From the NCBI RefSeq assembly GCF_020539525.1, contig NZ_JACDXX010000025.1, positions 1 to 38,120 of the forward strand: 38,120 nucleotides of DNA. The letters run 5' to 3'. The translations under genes were made by a program, and so were the position numbers. The notes under the pieces were generated by a model. It was given only the letters and a program-made list of their open reading frames with translations, had not been told where the DNA came from and did not search any database. Shown one piece after another: positions 1 through 9,014 of this stretch; the stretch's first letter is position 1; each line of letters opens with the position of its first letter. This stretch comes from Pseudogemmobacter faecipullorum. GTDB taxonomy: Bacteria; Pseudomonadota; Alphaproteobacteria; Rhodobacterales; Rhodobacteraceae.

Positions 1-370
1 GCGACACCTGTTCGAGCAATTCGCGATAGCTGATATGTTTCGCCGGTTCCGCCGGATCATCCGGCTCCCAGATGATCGCGGTCTGCTCAGCGCGGTCGAT
101 CAGATGGCGGTCGATGCAATTGGCGGCAACGTTGAGAATGCCGTCCTCATACCAGCGGATCGAAACCGCGCCCGGCGCGAAAGAGGTGTTCTTCACCTTC
201 GTATAGGGCCGGATCCAGTCGAGCCGCAGCCCTTCCTCGCCCCAGAAAGCCTCAGGCGCATCAACCGAATGCGCATAACGCGACGCATAGCCCGCCGCAT
301 CAAGATGCGACCCCGCCACAAATGCCGCCGATGGCGGGTAAAGGGTCTTCGTATCCGGCTGATCTTTCAT
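1..370 (-). CDS. acs: Acetyl-CoA synthetase, N-terminal part (runs off left edge)
   Basis: The reverse strand from the ATG at 368-370 reads [17 protein letters not shown] and continues through [17 protein letters not shown] and [12 protein letters not shown] to the window edge, about 123 residues. These segments match the conserved N-terminal region of AMP-forming acetyl-CoA synthetase (Acs), which activates acetate to acetyl-CoA through acetyl-AMP in the cytoplasm. The adenylate-forming core motifs and the regulated C-terminal lysine lie outside the window. The start was chosen because the family normally begins a few residues before this YPPS motif; the upstream purine tract (GGGGGGA on the minus strand) is only a weak ribosome binding site. 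The gene is first in its transcription unit here, with a 370-bp AT-rich upstream region. Family assignment is secure; only the N-terminal fragment can be judged. Confidence 0.93.
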   Translation of the reverse strand, partial: MKDQPDTKTLYPPSAAFVAGSHLDAAGYASRYAHSVDAPEAFWGEEGLRLDWIRPYTKVKNTSFAPGAVSIRWYEDGILNVAANCIDRHLIDRAEQTAIIWEPDDPAEPAKHISYRELLEQVS

Positions 371-740
371 CGCGTCCCCCCCAGGTCCGTAAAGGCCGCG
401 CCTGCCCGACCAATCTGTCAGACAATGGGTGCAGCCTCGCGCTTTGGGGCAGTCTAACGCTTCGTCAATTTTTCAGTAAACCCCTTATTTAGTGTTGTTT
501 TTCTGTAAATTTATTCACTTTAAAAATGTGAATTTTGTAAATAATTTCTGACAGACTCCGGTTTGCACCGCCTTTTCAAAGCCGTATAGCCGCGCCCGGA
601 GCGCGAGCGTCAGAACGGCAAAGCGAGAGCGGAAAATCCGCCCTCGCACCCGCTGGCAAAAAGCGCCGGCAGCGCAGCGGGAAATCCGCCGCGCAATAAA
701 ATGATTCGCGAGGCGCAGAGCCCGACATCTGCGGCCCTGT
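371..740. other. Intergenic region upstream of acs, AT-rich with repeats
   Basis: There is no convincing gene here. Positions about 460-560 are strikingly AT-rich compared with the surroundings and hold three similar elements, described separately. There is also an inverted repeat ATTCAC / GTGAAT with a 9-nt spacer at about 513-533. From 610 to 680 the sequence returns to high G+C with two related small palindromes (GCGGAAAATCCGC and a GCGGGAAATCCGC variant). A short stem followed by TTTTT on the minus strand near 658-672 may end transcription of the beta-helix gene, but it is weak. Confidence 0.5.
471..541. promoter_or_regulatory. Three spaced TTT-N-GTAAA-like repeats upstream of acs
   Basis: TTTCAGTAAA (471-480), TTTCTGTAAA (500-509) and TTTTGTAAA (533-541) share a TTT..GTAAA core and are 29 and 32 bp apart, close to three helical turns each. 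They lie about 100-170 bp upstream of the acs start on the AT-rich stretch. This geometry suggests sites for a DNA-binding regulator of acs, but which regulator is unknown. The repeats are seen directly; the function is inferred. Confidence 0.4.
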
Positions 741-3032
741 TCAGACCGGCAGATCCATCCGCATCCGCACCACCGCCCGGCCTTTCACCGCCTCGCCCCA
801 GCGCAGAGTGACCTGATTGCCCCCCGTCCCCTGACCCGGCCAGGCGCTCGGCGCGATATAGCGCGCGACATTGGCGGCATTGGTGAGCGCGGTCTCGCTC
901 TGCACCGCCTCGACCATGCGGATCCGCCCGCCAAAGGGAATGAAACCCGCGCCATCCACCGTCCAGGTCTCGGCGGCGGTGTTCTGCACATGGCTGATCA
1001 GCAGCGGATTGCTGATCGACTGGCTGACCTGATTGAAGGTATTGCCCTGTATCCGCACATCCCGCGAGCGGGCAAAATCCAGCGTGGCCAGGCTGTTGTC
1101 CTGGCGCTCGACCCGCTCAATCGTGGCATTGAACACCCGGAAACTGTTGTTCTCCATGGCAAAGCCATTGAGAAAATGCCCCGGCCCATAGGGTTTGACC
1201 ACCAGCCAGCGAAACGCCGGAGAGACATCCGAGGCAATGAAAATATTGCCGGTGATATTCAGCCCGCCGAAGGAAAACTCATTGTTAAACTCGGGCTGGG
1301 CATCATGCTCATTACCCCATTCGATAAAGCAGTTATCGACGTAATTGCCGGTGATCACCGTCGCCACATTGGTCTGGGTCAGAATGATCCCGGCAAGGCG
1401 CAGGCCGGCCGTCTCATCATCGCCCTGGAAGAAATGGTTCGACTGGATCATATGCGATGTGCCGTTCAGCACCGCAAAATGGCGGAAACGCACCACACGG
1501 TTGTTGCGGATCTTGGCGTCATTGGCATTGACGTTCAGCGCAATCGTGCGGCGGTTTTGCGACGGCGTCGACTGCTCATCCGAATGGAACTGACAGTGAT
1601 CGACCATAATGCCCTGACAGCCGGTGCCGGCGCTGGAGATGGCGCGCTCGCGCGGGCGGTTGAACAGACAATCCTGAAAGCGGTTCACCGACCCGGTCGC
1701 GGGCAGCATCACGCCTGAGGCGATGCCCTCACAATTGAACTCGACATCCTTGATCTCGAAGCGCGAGAGCAAAGAGAAGGCACTGAAATCAAGCATATAT
1801 TTAAAGCGACGGAAGCTGTAGCTGCGGGTGCCCGCCCCGCCATACAGCGGCTGAGACAGCTCAAGCCAGCCCGCGCCGACATTCTTTGAGCGCACATAGA
1901 CCTCGCGCCCGACCCCTGCCCCCTCAACCAGCGCGCCGACCGGGATATTGGCGAGACTGGTCACGCCGGTCAGCCGGGTATGGCTGGTGGCGGGGTTATA
2001 GGTGCCGCTTGCGGTAAAGGCCTCGGTATTCCAGGCGGTCGAGGCGACAGCATTCAGCGCGCCATTGCGCAAGACCCGGCGGGTGGAGAAACTGCTCTGG
2101 CCAGAGAGCGCGGCAATATCGAGCGGCGCGTCCAGCTCGACCCGGCGGCCCGACATATCAAAGCTGACATGATCGCTGAAATAGAACAAAGCCTGCAGCG
2201 CGCGGCGAAAGCCCGGCGTATCCCCGCCAAAGGCCCGCGAATAGGTTTCGAGATCAAAATTGCGGGTCAGCACCAGGCGATTGGCGGCGGGCATCACAAG
2301 GGTGCCGACAAAGCGGATCGGTGCGGCGATGGTGAGATTGCCGTTCAGGGCAAAGCTGCCCGCAGGCACCAGAAGGCTGCGCCCCGCCGCCGCCGCATCG
2401 GCGCGCTGAAAGGCGGCGAGATCATTGCTAACCCCATCGCCCTTTGCCCCATGATCGCGCACATCGACCAGATCGAGCATATCGCGCAGCCAGTAGAGGG
2501 TGACATCCTCGACCCGGATATCCTCAATCCGGACCGTGCCGCCATTCGCTCCGGTCAGATCAAGGCCAATATGGGCAAAGACCGGCTCAGCCCCCCAGAC
2601 CAGATCAACACCGCTGCGATTGCCCGCGGCGATGATCGCGCTCAGCGTCACCACCTGGCCATAGCTGGCCAGCGTCACCGCAGCCGCGGTCTGCGGCACC
2701 GCGCCGACATTGCTGCCCGAGGCATTCCCCGCCCAGGCCGCGATCCGGGCCGAGGGCAGATTGCCCGCCACCGCCTTCAGCCGCACCGAGACTTTCAGCA
2801 TCATATCGGCGCGCAGGGGCGTCTGGGCAAAAGCGCGGATCCGCTGGGTGGAACTGGTCTTCTGCAGCTCAAGACAGCTGCCGAAATCCACATCCCCCGT
2901 CACCAGCCCGGCATTGGGCTGCCCGGCATAGCCCGGATCGCCGGGACGGCCATTCAGGCTCGACCAGTTCGCCAGCCCTGAGGCAAAGGGCAAGGGCATC
3001 AGCGCCAGCCCCTCTGTGATCGCTTTCGTCAT
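741..3032 (-). CDS. Right-handed beta-helix (pectate-lyase-superfamily-like) protein
   Basis: A 763-residue protein. Its first ~185 residues look like a beta-rich, carbohydrate-binding-type domain. A segment near residue 190 (VRDHGAKGDGVSNDLAAFQ) is the classic opening of the Pectate_lyase_3/glycosyl hydrolase 28-related fold. The middle (about residues 430-700) contains repeated Asn-rich turns such as IRNNRVV, ITGNYVDN, ITGNIFI and IQGNTFNQ, typical of parallel beta-helix coils. I see no signal peptide and no clear catalytic residues, so activity is unknown; polysaccharide binding or cleavage is the family expectation. The start is supported by AGGAGG just upstream on the minus strand. It stands alone between acs and lysK in the same orientation, with the lysK terminator upstream of it, so it is probably transcribed separately. 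Confidence 0.8.
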   Translation of the reverse strand: MTKAITEGLALMPLPFASGLANWSSLNGRPGDPGYAGQPNAGLVTGDVDFGSCLELQKTSSTQRIRAFAQTPLRADMMLKVSVRLKAVAGNLPSARIAAWAGNASGSNVGAVPQTAAAVTLASYGQVVTLSAIIAAGNRSGVDLVWGAEPVFAHIGLDLTGANGGTVRIEDIRVEDVTLYWLRDMLDLVDVRDHGAKGDGVSNDLAAFQRADAAAAGRSLLVPAGSFALNGNLTIAAPIRFVGTLVMPAANRLVLTRNFDLETYSRAFGGDTPGFRRALQALFYFSDHVSFDMSGRRVELDAPLDIAALSGQSSFSTRRVLRNGALNAVASTAWNTEAFTASGTYNPATSHTRLTGVTSLANIPVGALVEGAGVGREVYVRSKNVGAGWLELSQPLYGGAGTRSYSFRRFKYMLDFSAFSLLSRFEIKDVEFNCEGIASGVMLPATGSVNRFQDCLFNRPRERAISSAGTGCQGIMVDHCQFHSDEQSTPSQNRRTIALNVNANDAKIRNNRVVRFRHFAVLNGTSHMIQSNHFFQGDDETAGLRLAGIILTQTNVATVITGNYVDNCFIEWGNEHDAQPEFNNEFSFGGLNITGNIFIASDVSPAFRWLVVKPYGPGHFLNGFAMENNSFRVFNATIERVERQDNSLATLDFARSRDVRIQGNTFNQVSQSISNPLLISHVQNTAAETWTVDGAGFIPFGGRIRMVEAVQSETALTNAANVARYIAPSAWPGQGTGGNQVTLRWGEAVKGRAVVRMRMDLPV

Positions 3033-3138
3033 TGCTGAACCTCCTGATCTGACCCGCGCAGCCGCAGATCGTCACTAAGGCAGGCGGAGTTAACGCCCTG
3101 CGCAGGGAGAGGGCGCTGCCAGGATGCCCCGCGCAACG

Positions 3139-3164
3139 AAAAAGGGGGGCCAAAGCCCCCCTTT
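3139..3164 (-). terminator. Rho-independent terminator of lysK
   Basis: AAAGGGGGGC (3141-3150) and GCCCCCCTTT (3155-3164) form a perfect 10-bp stem with a CAAA loop. Read on the minus strand it is followed by a run of five T, 29 bp past the lysK stop codon. Confidence 0.88.
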
Positions 3165-3192
3165 CCGCTGATTTACAAACTGGTACCGGGGC

Positions 3193-4785
3193 TTAGCCCG
3201 CCAGCTCGCCCGCGAGGCCGCGCTCAATCAGCGCCACGGTTTCTTTCACACCGTAAAGCGCGGCGAAGCCACCAAAACGCGGGCCTTCAGAGGCCCCGAG
3301 GAAGACCTCATAGAGCGCCTTGAACCAGTCGCGCAGATTCTCGAACCCATGTTCTTTGCCGACCGCGAAGGTGATCGACTGCAGAGCCTCATCCTCGGCC
3401 TGGCCCTCTTCCGGGCCGGTGAAGGCGGCAAAGCGCGCCTTCAGATCTTCCATTGCCGCGCGCTCCTTAGCATCCGGCAGGCGGAAGCTCCGGGTCGGCG
3501 CGATTTTATCCTGGAAGTATTTCAGCGCAAAACCAGCCGCAGCGTCGAGATCGGGATTGGCCTCGGGCGAAGCCTCCGGCGCATAGCGTTTGATAAAGCC
3601 CCAGAGGCCTGCCGCATCCTTGGCCCCGGCAACCGAGGCCAGGTTCAGCAGCATGGCGAAAGGCACCACCATGGTCGATTTCGGCGGATTGCCGTTATGG
3701 ATATGCCAGACCGGGTTATTGACCTGCTGTTCGATGGTCTGATCGGGATAGGCCTTCAGCTGCTGATGATATTCATCAACCGCCTTCGGGATCACATCCC
3801 ACCACAGCCGCTTGGCGGTCTTGGGCTTCTGATACATGAAGTAAGACAGCGACTCGGCCGAGGCATAGCTCAGCCATTCGTCAATCGTCAGGCCATTGCC
3901 CTTGGATTTCGAGATTTTCTGGCCTTCGAAATCGAGGAACAGCTCATAGGTAAAGTGGTTCGGCGCGCGGCCGCCCAGCACTTTGCAGATGCCGTCATAG
4001 ATCGGTGTATTGGTCGAATGGTCCTTACCATACATTTCGAAATCGACATCCAGCGCCGCCCAGCGGGCGCCGAAATCAGGCTTCCACTGCAGCTTAACCT
4101 TGCCGCCGGTGACCGGAAGGGTCCATTCCCTGCCGTCTTCATCATCGAAGGTGATGGTATAGGTCTCTTTGCAGACCTTTTTCATCGGCACGTAAAGCAC
4201 GCGGCCGGTTTCGGGATGGATCGGCAGGAAGCAGGAATAGCTCTGCTGACGCTCTTCACGCAGGCTCGCCAGCATGATCTCCATGATCGCATCATAGCGC
4301 TCGACACAGAGCTTCAGCACCGCATCAAACTGGCCCGAGCCATAGAATTCGGTCGAGGAATAGAATTCATAGTCAAAACCGAAAGTATCGAGGAAGCGGC
4401 GCAGCATGGCGTTGTTATGATGGCCAAAGCTCTCAAACTCGCCAAAGGGATCCGGGACGCTGGTCAGCGGCTTCTGGATATTGGCCTTCAGCAGCTCCTG
4501 GTTCGGCACATTCTCGGGCACTTTGCGCATGCCGTCGAGATCATCCGAGAAGCAGATCAGCCGGGTCGGAATATCCGAGAGCGCCTCAAAAGCGCGGCGG
4601 ATCATCGTGGTGCGGGCAACCTCACCAAAAGTGCCGATATGCGGCAGACCCGAGGGGCCATAGCCGGTCTCGAACAGGATATAGCCCTTTTCCGGCGCCT
4701 TCTTCTCATAACGTTTGAGCAGCGCGCGTGCCTCTTCGAAAGGCCATGCCTTCGATTTCATTGCCGCATCGCGAAGCGCAGACAT
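3193..4785 (-). CDS. lysK: Lysyl-tRNA synthetase, class I
   Basis: A 530-residue enzyme that charges tRNA(Lys) with lysine in the cytoplasm. It is the class I (archaeal-type) form that replaces the usual class II LysRS in many Alphaproteobacteria. The Rossmann signature equivalent to HIGH is [13 protein letters not shown] near residues 44-56, and the KMSKS loop is KISKSKGNG near residue 290. Length is normal for the family. The start ATG at 4783-4785 is preceded on the minus strand by AAAAGGA, a little further away than usual (about 10 nt). A -35/-10 pair sits about 80-100 bp upstream, and a strong hairpin terminator lies just after the stop, so it is monocistronic. No unusual residues were noticed. 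Confidence 0.97.
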   Translation of the reverse strand: MSALRDAAMKSKAWPFEEARALLKRYEKKAPEKGYILFETGYGPSGLPHIGTFGEVARTTMIRRAFEALSDIPTRLICFSDDLDGMRKVPENVPNQELLKANIQKPLTSVPDPFGEFESFGHHNNAMLRRFLDTFGFDYEFYSSTEFYGSGQFDAVLKLCVERYDAIMEIMLASLREERQQSYSCFLPIHPETGRVLYVPMKKVCKETYTITFDDEDGREWTLPVTGGKVKLQWKPDFGARWAALDVDFEMYGKDHSTNTPIYDGICKVLGGRAPNHFTYELFLDFEGQKISKSKGNGLTIDEWLSYASAESLSYFMYQKPKTAKRLWWDVIPKAVDEYHQQLKAYPDQTIEQQVNNPVWHIHNGNPPKSTMVVPFAMLLNLASVAGAKDAAGLWGFIKRYAPEASPEANPDLDAAAGFALKYFQDKIAPTRSFRLPDAKERAAMEDLKARFAAFTGPEEGQAEDEALQSITFAVGKEHGFENLRDWFKALYEVFLGASEGPRFGGFAALYGVKETVALIERGLAGELAG

Positions 4786-4860
4786 GAGAATATCCTTTTC
4801 GGTGAGAAGACCGGCCCCGTGCCGGCAATTTCGTCCCGCCAGAGGCAGCGGGCAGAAGCC

Positions 4861-4889
4861 CGTCTAGTGTCGCAACGGGAGCGCGTCAA
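4861..4889 (-). promoter_or_regulatory. Predicted sigma70-type promoter of lysK
   Basis: On the minus strand TTGACG (4889-4884) is followed after 17 nt by TAGACG (4866-4861). The -35 is near consensus and the -10 acceptable for Alphaproteobacteria. The predicted leader is about 70 nt and includes a small GCGGGC-AGAA-GCCCGT hairpin. Confidence 0.5.
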
Positions 4890-5075
4890 TGCGGCCTCAG
4901 GCTTTCGCGGCAGATGAACCCGGCAATCCGCCGGTTTCGGGGCCAGGTCCCGCGCCTTCCGGCTGATCCGGCAGCCGCCCGCCCGGACCGGGCCGACGCT
5001 TGCTCTGTTCACCCACGGGCGCTAGCCTGCCGCGCTGAGCCGGCTTCGCCGAGCCAGGTGCCTATGGAGTGACGC

Positions 5076-5501
5076 ATGACAGAAACGGCCCCCCCCTCTC
5101 TCTCGGCCCAGGATGCCTTGCTGGCAGTGATGATCGCCTCTTCGGCCTCGGATCAGGATATGCGGACCGCTGAACTGGTCGCAATCCAGAGCATGGTCAA
5201 TCTGATGCCGGTCTTCGCGGGCTATGATCCCGACCGGATGCGCCGCGTCACCCAGGTGGTGTTTGATCTCTTTGAGGTTGAGGACGGGCTCGATGCCTTC
5301 TTTGGCCTGATCCGCGCCGCCCTGCCCGAGCGGCTGCGCGAAACCGCCTATGCGCTCGCCTGCGATGTGATCACCTCGGATGGCCGGCACAGCCAGGAGG
5401 AGCTGCGGATGCTTGAGGAAATGCGCGAAGAGCTGCAGATCGACCGGCTGCATGCCGCAGCAATCGAATGGAGCGCGCGCGTGCGCCATATGCGCCCCTG
5501 A
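5076..5501 (+). CDS. TerB-like (tellurite resistance/DUF533-type) helical protein
   Basis: A 141-residue, acidic, all-helical cytoplasmic protein. The pattern of two helical halves, with the metal-site-like acidic segment ACDVITSDGRHSQEELRMLEEMREEL near residues 97-122, is typical of TerB-fold proteins, which have conserved Asp/Glu at xDGxxxxxE positions. Despite the family name there is no ter operon here, and a role in tellurite resistance is not implied; the function of these stand-alone proteins is unknown. The ATG at 5076 has GGAG at 5066-5069. A plausible weak promoter TTGCTC-N17-TAGCCT occurs at 5000-5028. It ends before a strong hairpin (5519-5555), suggesting a single-gene unit. Confidence 0.75.
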   Translation: MTETAPPSLSAQDALLAVMIASSASDQDMRTAELVAIQSMVNLMPVFAGYDPDRMRRVTQVVFDLFEVEDGLDAFFGLIRAALPERLRETAYALACDVITSDGRHSQEELRMLEEMREELQIDRLHAAAIEWSARVRHMRP

Positions 5502-5518
5502 CCGGGCCAGCCTGAAAC

Positions 5519-5555
5519 TGGCATTGGCCGGGCGCAGCCTGGCCGGCCAATGCCA
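5519..5555 (+). terminator. Hairpin downstream of the TerB-like gene (terminator-like, no T-tract)
   Basis: TGGCATTGGCCGG (5519-5531) and CCGGCCAATGCCA (5543-5555) form a perfect 13-bp stem with an 11-nt loop, 17 bp past the stop codon. No run of T follows, so it may act as an RNA end-stabilising hairpin or a weak terminator. Confidence 0.6.
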
Positions 5556-5696
5556 TAGCGGCCAGCAGCGCAGGTCGCCGCGCCCGCTTTACTCTGCCAG
5601 CCACCAGGCGTAAGCGGTCTGCCGGAACTTTCAGCAGCGAGTGAGCCGGTTCAGGCAGCCCCTCCGGGGCAGTCGCATCTGGCGCGGAGACGGCGC

Positions 5697-7109
5697 ATGT
5701 CATCAGAAAATACCGGCTGGAGCGCCCTGCTTGCGGGGGGCAATGGCGCGCGATCGATCGCCCTGGCCGGCGGCGTCGCGCTGCATGCGGTGAATGTTTT
5801 CGTCGCCACCACCATCCTGCCCTCGGTGGTCAAAGAAATCGGCGGCATTGACTACTACGCCTGGAATACCACGGTCTTCGTCGTGGCCTCGATCATCGGC
5901 TCGGCGCTTGCCACCCGGGTGCTGAGTGCCAGTGGCCCGCGCCGCGCCTATGTGCTGGCGGCGCTGATCTTTGCCCTCGGCACCACCGCCTGCGCCCTTG
6001 CCCCCAGCATGCCTGCCTTGCTGGTCGCCCGCGCGGTTCAGGGCGCGGGCGGCGGGGTTTTGCTGGCGCTGACCTATGCGATGATCCGCATCGTCTATAG
6101 CCCCGGCCTCTGGCCCCGCGCCATGGCGCTGGTCTCGGGAATGTGGGGGGTGGCGACGCTGATCGGCCCGGCGCTTGGCGGGATTTTCGCAGAGCTGGAT
6201 GCCTGGCGGGCCGCTTTCTGGTCGATGCTGCCGCTGACCGGGCTGTTTGCGCTGCTGGCCTGGCAGGCCCTGCCGCGTGATGGCGGGCCGCGCCGGACGC
6301 ATGGGCCGCTGCCGCTCTTGCAGCTCGGGGTGATGACGGCCAGCGTGCTGGCGCTTTCCGTCGCCTCAACCCGGAGCAGCCCGGCCGAAGCGGCAGCCGG
6401 GGTCGCCCTCGCCTTTGCCCTGCTCGCGGCACTGATCCTGTGCGAGCGGAGCGGTCAGGTCAGGCTGTTCCCGCGCGGCAGCTTCACCCCCGGCTCGGCT
6501 CTGGCAGCCCTGTTTGGCACCATGTCTCTGCTCAGCATCGGCGTCACCTCGAACGAGGTGTTTATCCCGCTGTTCCTGCAGGTTCTGCACGATCAGAGCC
6601 CGCTCTCCGCCGGTTATATCGCCGCGCTGATGGCGGCAGGCTGGACCGTGGGGTCGATCTGCTCCTCAGGCGTGCGCAGAGCTTCGGTGCCGCGGGTGAT
6701 CCTGCTTGGCCCGGTCCTCTCGGCCTGCGGCATGGTGATCCTCGCAGTGCTGATGCCCGCCCCCTCGCATGGGGCGCTGCTCCTGCTCGCGCCGATGACC
6801 CTTGGCCTCGCCCTCGTCGGCTTTGGCGTTGGCTTTGCCTGGCCGCATCTGCTGACCGCTGTGCTGCATGCCGCGCCCGAGGATGAGGCTGATCTCGCCT
6901 CGGCCTCGATCACCACGGTGCAGCTTTTCACCGCCGCGCTTGGCTCGGCGCTCGCCGGCATGGTGGTGAATTTCGCCGGGCTGACCAGCCCGGGCGGCGT
7001 CGCGGGCACTGCCTCTGCCGCCTTCTGGCTGTTCACCCTCTTCACCCTCGCCCCGCTGCTGGCCCTGCTGGCAATCTGGAAGGTGGCGCGCCGTATGCGC
7101 GCGACCTGA
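5697..7109 (+). CDS. Major facilitator superfamily transporter (drug-efflux-like)
   Basis: A 470-residue inner-membrane protein with about 12-14 predicted hydrophobic helices. The first helix region ALHAVNVFVATTILPSVVKEIGG and the following GSALATRVL and AVQGAGGGVLLALTYAMIR segments resemble the N-terminal half of MFS multidrug exporters of the DHA type, including an R-x-x-Q-G-x-G-G-G motif in helix 4. The substrate cannot be told from sequence. GGAG at 5685-5688, eight bases before the ATG, supports the start. It is a lone gene, ending at a symmetrical hairpin shared with the convergent ada gene, and no adjacent regulator suggests its inducer. Confidence 0.88.
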   Translation: MSSENTGWSALLAGGNGARSIALAGGVALHAVNVFVATTILPSVVKEIGGIDYYAWNTTVFVVASIIGSALATRVLSASGPRRAYVLAALIFALGTTACALAPSMPALLVARAVQGAGGGVLLALTYAMIRIVYSPGLWPRAMALVSGMWGVATLIGPALGGIFAELDAWRAAFWSMLPLTGLFALLAWQALPRDGGPRRTHGPLPLLQLGVMTASVLALSVASTRSSPAEAAAGVALAFALLAALILCERSGQVRLFPRGSFTPGSALAALFGTMSLLSIGVTSNEVFIPLFLQVLHDQSPLSAGYIAALMAAGWTVGSICSSGVRRASVPRVILLGPVLSACGMVILAVLMPAPSHGALLLLAPMTLGLALVGFGVGFAWPHLLTAVLHAAPEDEADLASASITTVQLFTAALGSALAGMVVNFAGLTSPGGVAGTASAAFWLFTLFTLAPLLALLAIWKVARRMRAT

Positions 7110-7120
7110 GCTTTGCCCAG

Positions 7121-7152
7121 GCTCTGGTCCGGCGTGAAGACCGGACCAGAGC
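7121..7152. terminator. Hairpin between convergent MFS and ada genes
   Basis: GCTCTGGTCCGG (7121-7132) and CCGGACCAGAGC (7141-7152) make a perfect 12-bp stem with an 8-nt loop, directly after the MFS stop codon and about 55 bp beyond the ada stop. There is no clear T-tract on either strand. It could serve as a transcription end for both convergent genes. Confidence 0.6.
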
Positions 7153-7207
7153 TATACCGCGCCCGGTCAGGCCATGCCTGTCCCGCCGGAAACCTCACCG
7201 CGCCGCC

Positions 7208-8263
7208 TCAGCCCGCGCCGTCCTTTTCGCGGCGGAGCAGGTCGCGCTTGCGCTCTACCCCCCAGCGATAGCCCGAAAGCCCGCCGTCGCTGCGCAGGAT
7301 GCGGTGGCAGGGCACGGCGATGGCCAGCTTATTCGCCGCGCAGGCCCCGGCCACCGCCCGGACCGCTTTCGGCAGGCCAACCGCTTCGGCAAGCCGGGCA
7401 TAGCTCAGCGTCGCGCCCGGCGGGATCTGGCGCAAAGCCTGCCAGACCTGGCGCTGAAAGGCGGTGCCGCGCAGATCCAGCGCCAGATCCAGCCCCCCGC
7501 CCGGCGCCTCGACCAGGGCCGCGACCTGAGCGAGACGCGCGGCAAAGCCCGGATCATCGCCGATCAGCCGCGCCTTGGGGAACTGGCGCTGCAATTCCCC
7601 GAGCAGGGCTGCGGGATCATCGCCGAGCGAGATCGCGCAGATCCCGGTCGCGCTTTCCGCCGCCAGCAGAGCGCCGAGCCGGGTCTTTGCAATGGCAAAG
7701 CGGATCTCTTCGCCGGCCCCGCCGGATTTATGTGCGCTTGCTGTCATGCCCAGCACCTCCTCTGCCTCTGCGTAAAAGCGGCTGGCCGTCGCATAGCCCG
7801 CCGCATGGATTGCCCCGGTGACGCTACCCTGGGCCAGCCCGGCGCGCAGCCGTCTGGCCCGTGCCGCCTTTTCCCATTCCTTGGGCGTCAGCCCGGTCCG
7901 GGCGCGAAACAGCCGGTGCAGGTAAAACGGCGAAAGCCCGATCTCTGCCGCCAAATCTTTCAGCCGGACCGGCGCCTCTGCCGCCTCAATCCGGCGGCAG
8001 GCCGCGTCAATCAGCGCCGCATTGGCCTGTTCCAGCGCGACGCCGCGCGGATGGCAGCGCCGGCAGGGCCGGAAGCCTGCGGCCTCGGCCTGATCCGGCC
8101 CGGCATAAAAGCCGACATTCTCGCGCTTCGGCCGCCGTGACGGGCAGGAGGGGCGGCAATAAACCCCGGTCGATCGCACGGCGTAGACAAAATCCCCCCC
8201 GGCGCGGTTCAGCACCTGGCTCCAGCGCAGATCGCTTTCACTCGGGGTGTCAGAAATGGTCAT
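7208..8263 (-). CDS. ada: Ada: adaptive-response regulator and O6-methylguanine-DNA methyltransferase
   Basis: A 351-residue fusion in the classic order. The N-terminal zinc domain carries the four cysteines C36, C40, C67 and C70 (YCRPSC and PCRRC), matching the methylphosphotriester acceptor site of Escherichia coli Ada. An AraC-type helix-turn-helix follows at about residues 85-170. The C-terminal O6-methylguanine methyltransferase has the active-site PCHR motif near residue 318 and the GLSGYRWG segment after it. The protein repairs alkylated DNA by suicide methyl transfer and, once methylated on the N-terminal cysteine, activates its own regulon. It is transcribed alone here; no alkB or alkA neighbour is visible. 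A short inverted repeat GGGTGAT/ATCACCC (8286-8305) lies upstream of the start and might be part of its control region. Confidence 0.95.
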   Translation of the reverse strand: MTISDTPSESDLRWSQVLNRAGGDFVYAVRSTGVYCRPSCPSRRPKRENVGFYAGPDQAEAAGFRPCRRCHPRGVALEQANAALIDAACRRIEAAEAPVRLKDLAAEIGLSPFYLHRLFRARTGLTPKEWEKAARARRLRAGLAQGSVTGAIHAAGYATASRFYAEAEEVLGMTASAHKSGGAGEEIRFAIAKTRLGALLAAESATGICAISLGDDPAALLGELQRQFPKARLIGDDPGFAARLAQVAALVEAPGGGLDLALDLRGTAFQRQVWQALRQIPPGATLSYARLAEAVGLPKAVRAVAGACAANKLAIAVPCHRILRSDGGLSGYRWGVERKRDLLRREKDGAG

Positions 8264-8533
8264 GGGCGGATCCGGGGGCTGAGACGGGTGATACGGGCAT
8301 CACCCTAGCGCGATCAGCGCCCGCCCTCACCCCGTTCCTTGCGCTCAAAGCCGGAAATCTCTGCCACCGCCTGGACTGTCTGGCCTGAACTTTCCGGCAT
8401 CCGCCCGGAGCAGCGCTTGCATCCCCCGCCCCGGCTGCCCAGGAGACCGGCACCGGAATTCTGTCTCCGGTAACATGATACTACCCGGGCGGTAAAAAAC
8501 TGCCGTCTTCTGACCCAAAGACCAGGAGCTGAC

Positions 8534-8929
8534 ATGGCTAAAATGATCCATTCGATGATCCGCGTGTTCGACGAGGCGCGCTCGCTTGCTTTCTATGAGA
8601 CCGCTTTCGGACTGAAAACCGTGGAACGTCTCGATTTCCCGGGGTTCACGCTGATCTATCTGGCCAATGAGGAAAGCAGCTTCGAGCTGGAACTGACGGT
8701 CAATAAGGACCGCAGCGAGCCCTATAATATCGGCGATGGCTATGGCCATCTGGCGGTCTCGGTCAGCGATGTGACGGCCGAACATGCCCGGCTCGAAGCC
8801 GCGGGCCTTGCGCCGCGCAAACTGGTCGATTTCGCCCCGGCGGGTGAGGTGATCGCGCGCTTCTTCTTTATCGCCGATCCCGATGGCTATCAGATTGAGG
8901 TTCTGCAGCGCGCAGGCCGTTACCTTTAA
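8534..8929 (+). CDS. gloA: Lactoylglutathione lyase (glyoxalase I), VOC fold
   Basis: A 131-residue cytoplasmic enzyme converting the methylglyoxal-glutathione hemithioacetal into S-lactoylglutathione. The four metal ligands expected in bacterial GloA are present: His6 in MIHSMIRV, a Glu in the SSFELELT strand, the His of GYGHLAVSV, and the Glu of DGYQIEVLQR near the C-terminus. Length matches E. coli GloA (135 residues). AGGAGCTG precedes the ATG. It is followed after 85 bp by the Tat-exported dehydrogenase subunit in the same orientation, but that gap carries its own strong ribosome binding site and the functional link is unclear. An assignment to a related VOC enzyme acting on another hemithioacetal cannot be excluded. 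Confidence 0.88.
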   Translation: MAKMIHSMIRVFDEARSLAFYETAFGLKTVERLDFPGFTLIYLANEESSFELELTVNKDRSEPYNIGDGYGHLAVSVSDVTAEHARLEAAGLAPRKLVDFAPAGEVIARFFFIADPDGYQIEVLQRAGRYL

Positions 8930-9014
8930 AATAAAAAGACGACCGGCTGAGCCCTGTGCGGAAGAGGAGCCGCGCGGGGACAACTCCCAGCCATAACAGC
9001 AAGGAGGAGAGACC

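Noticed and set aside
35-457. Plus-strand reading frame at the left edge
   Set aside because: It is opposite the acs N-terminus, is very rich in Arg/Pro as antisense frames in GC-rich DNA are, and the minus strand gives an unmistakable Acs sequence.
5076-5501. Tellurite resistance system
   Set aside because: Only a lone TerB-fold protein is present, without terACDE or other ter genes; the name alone does not support that phenotype.
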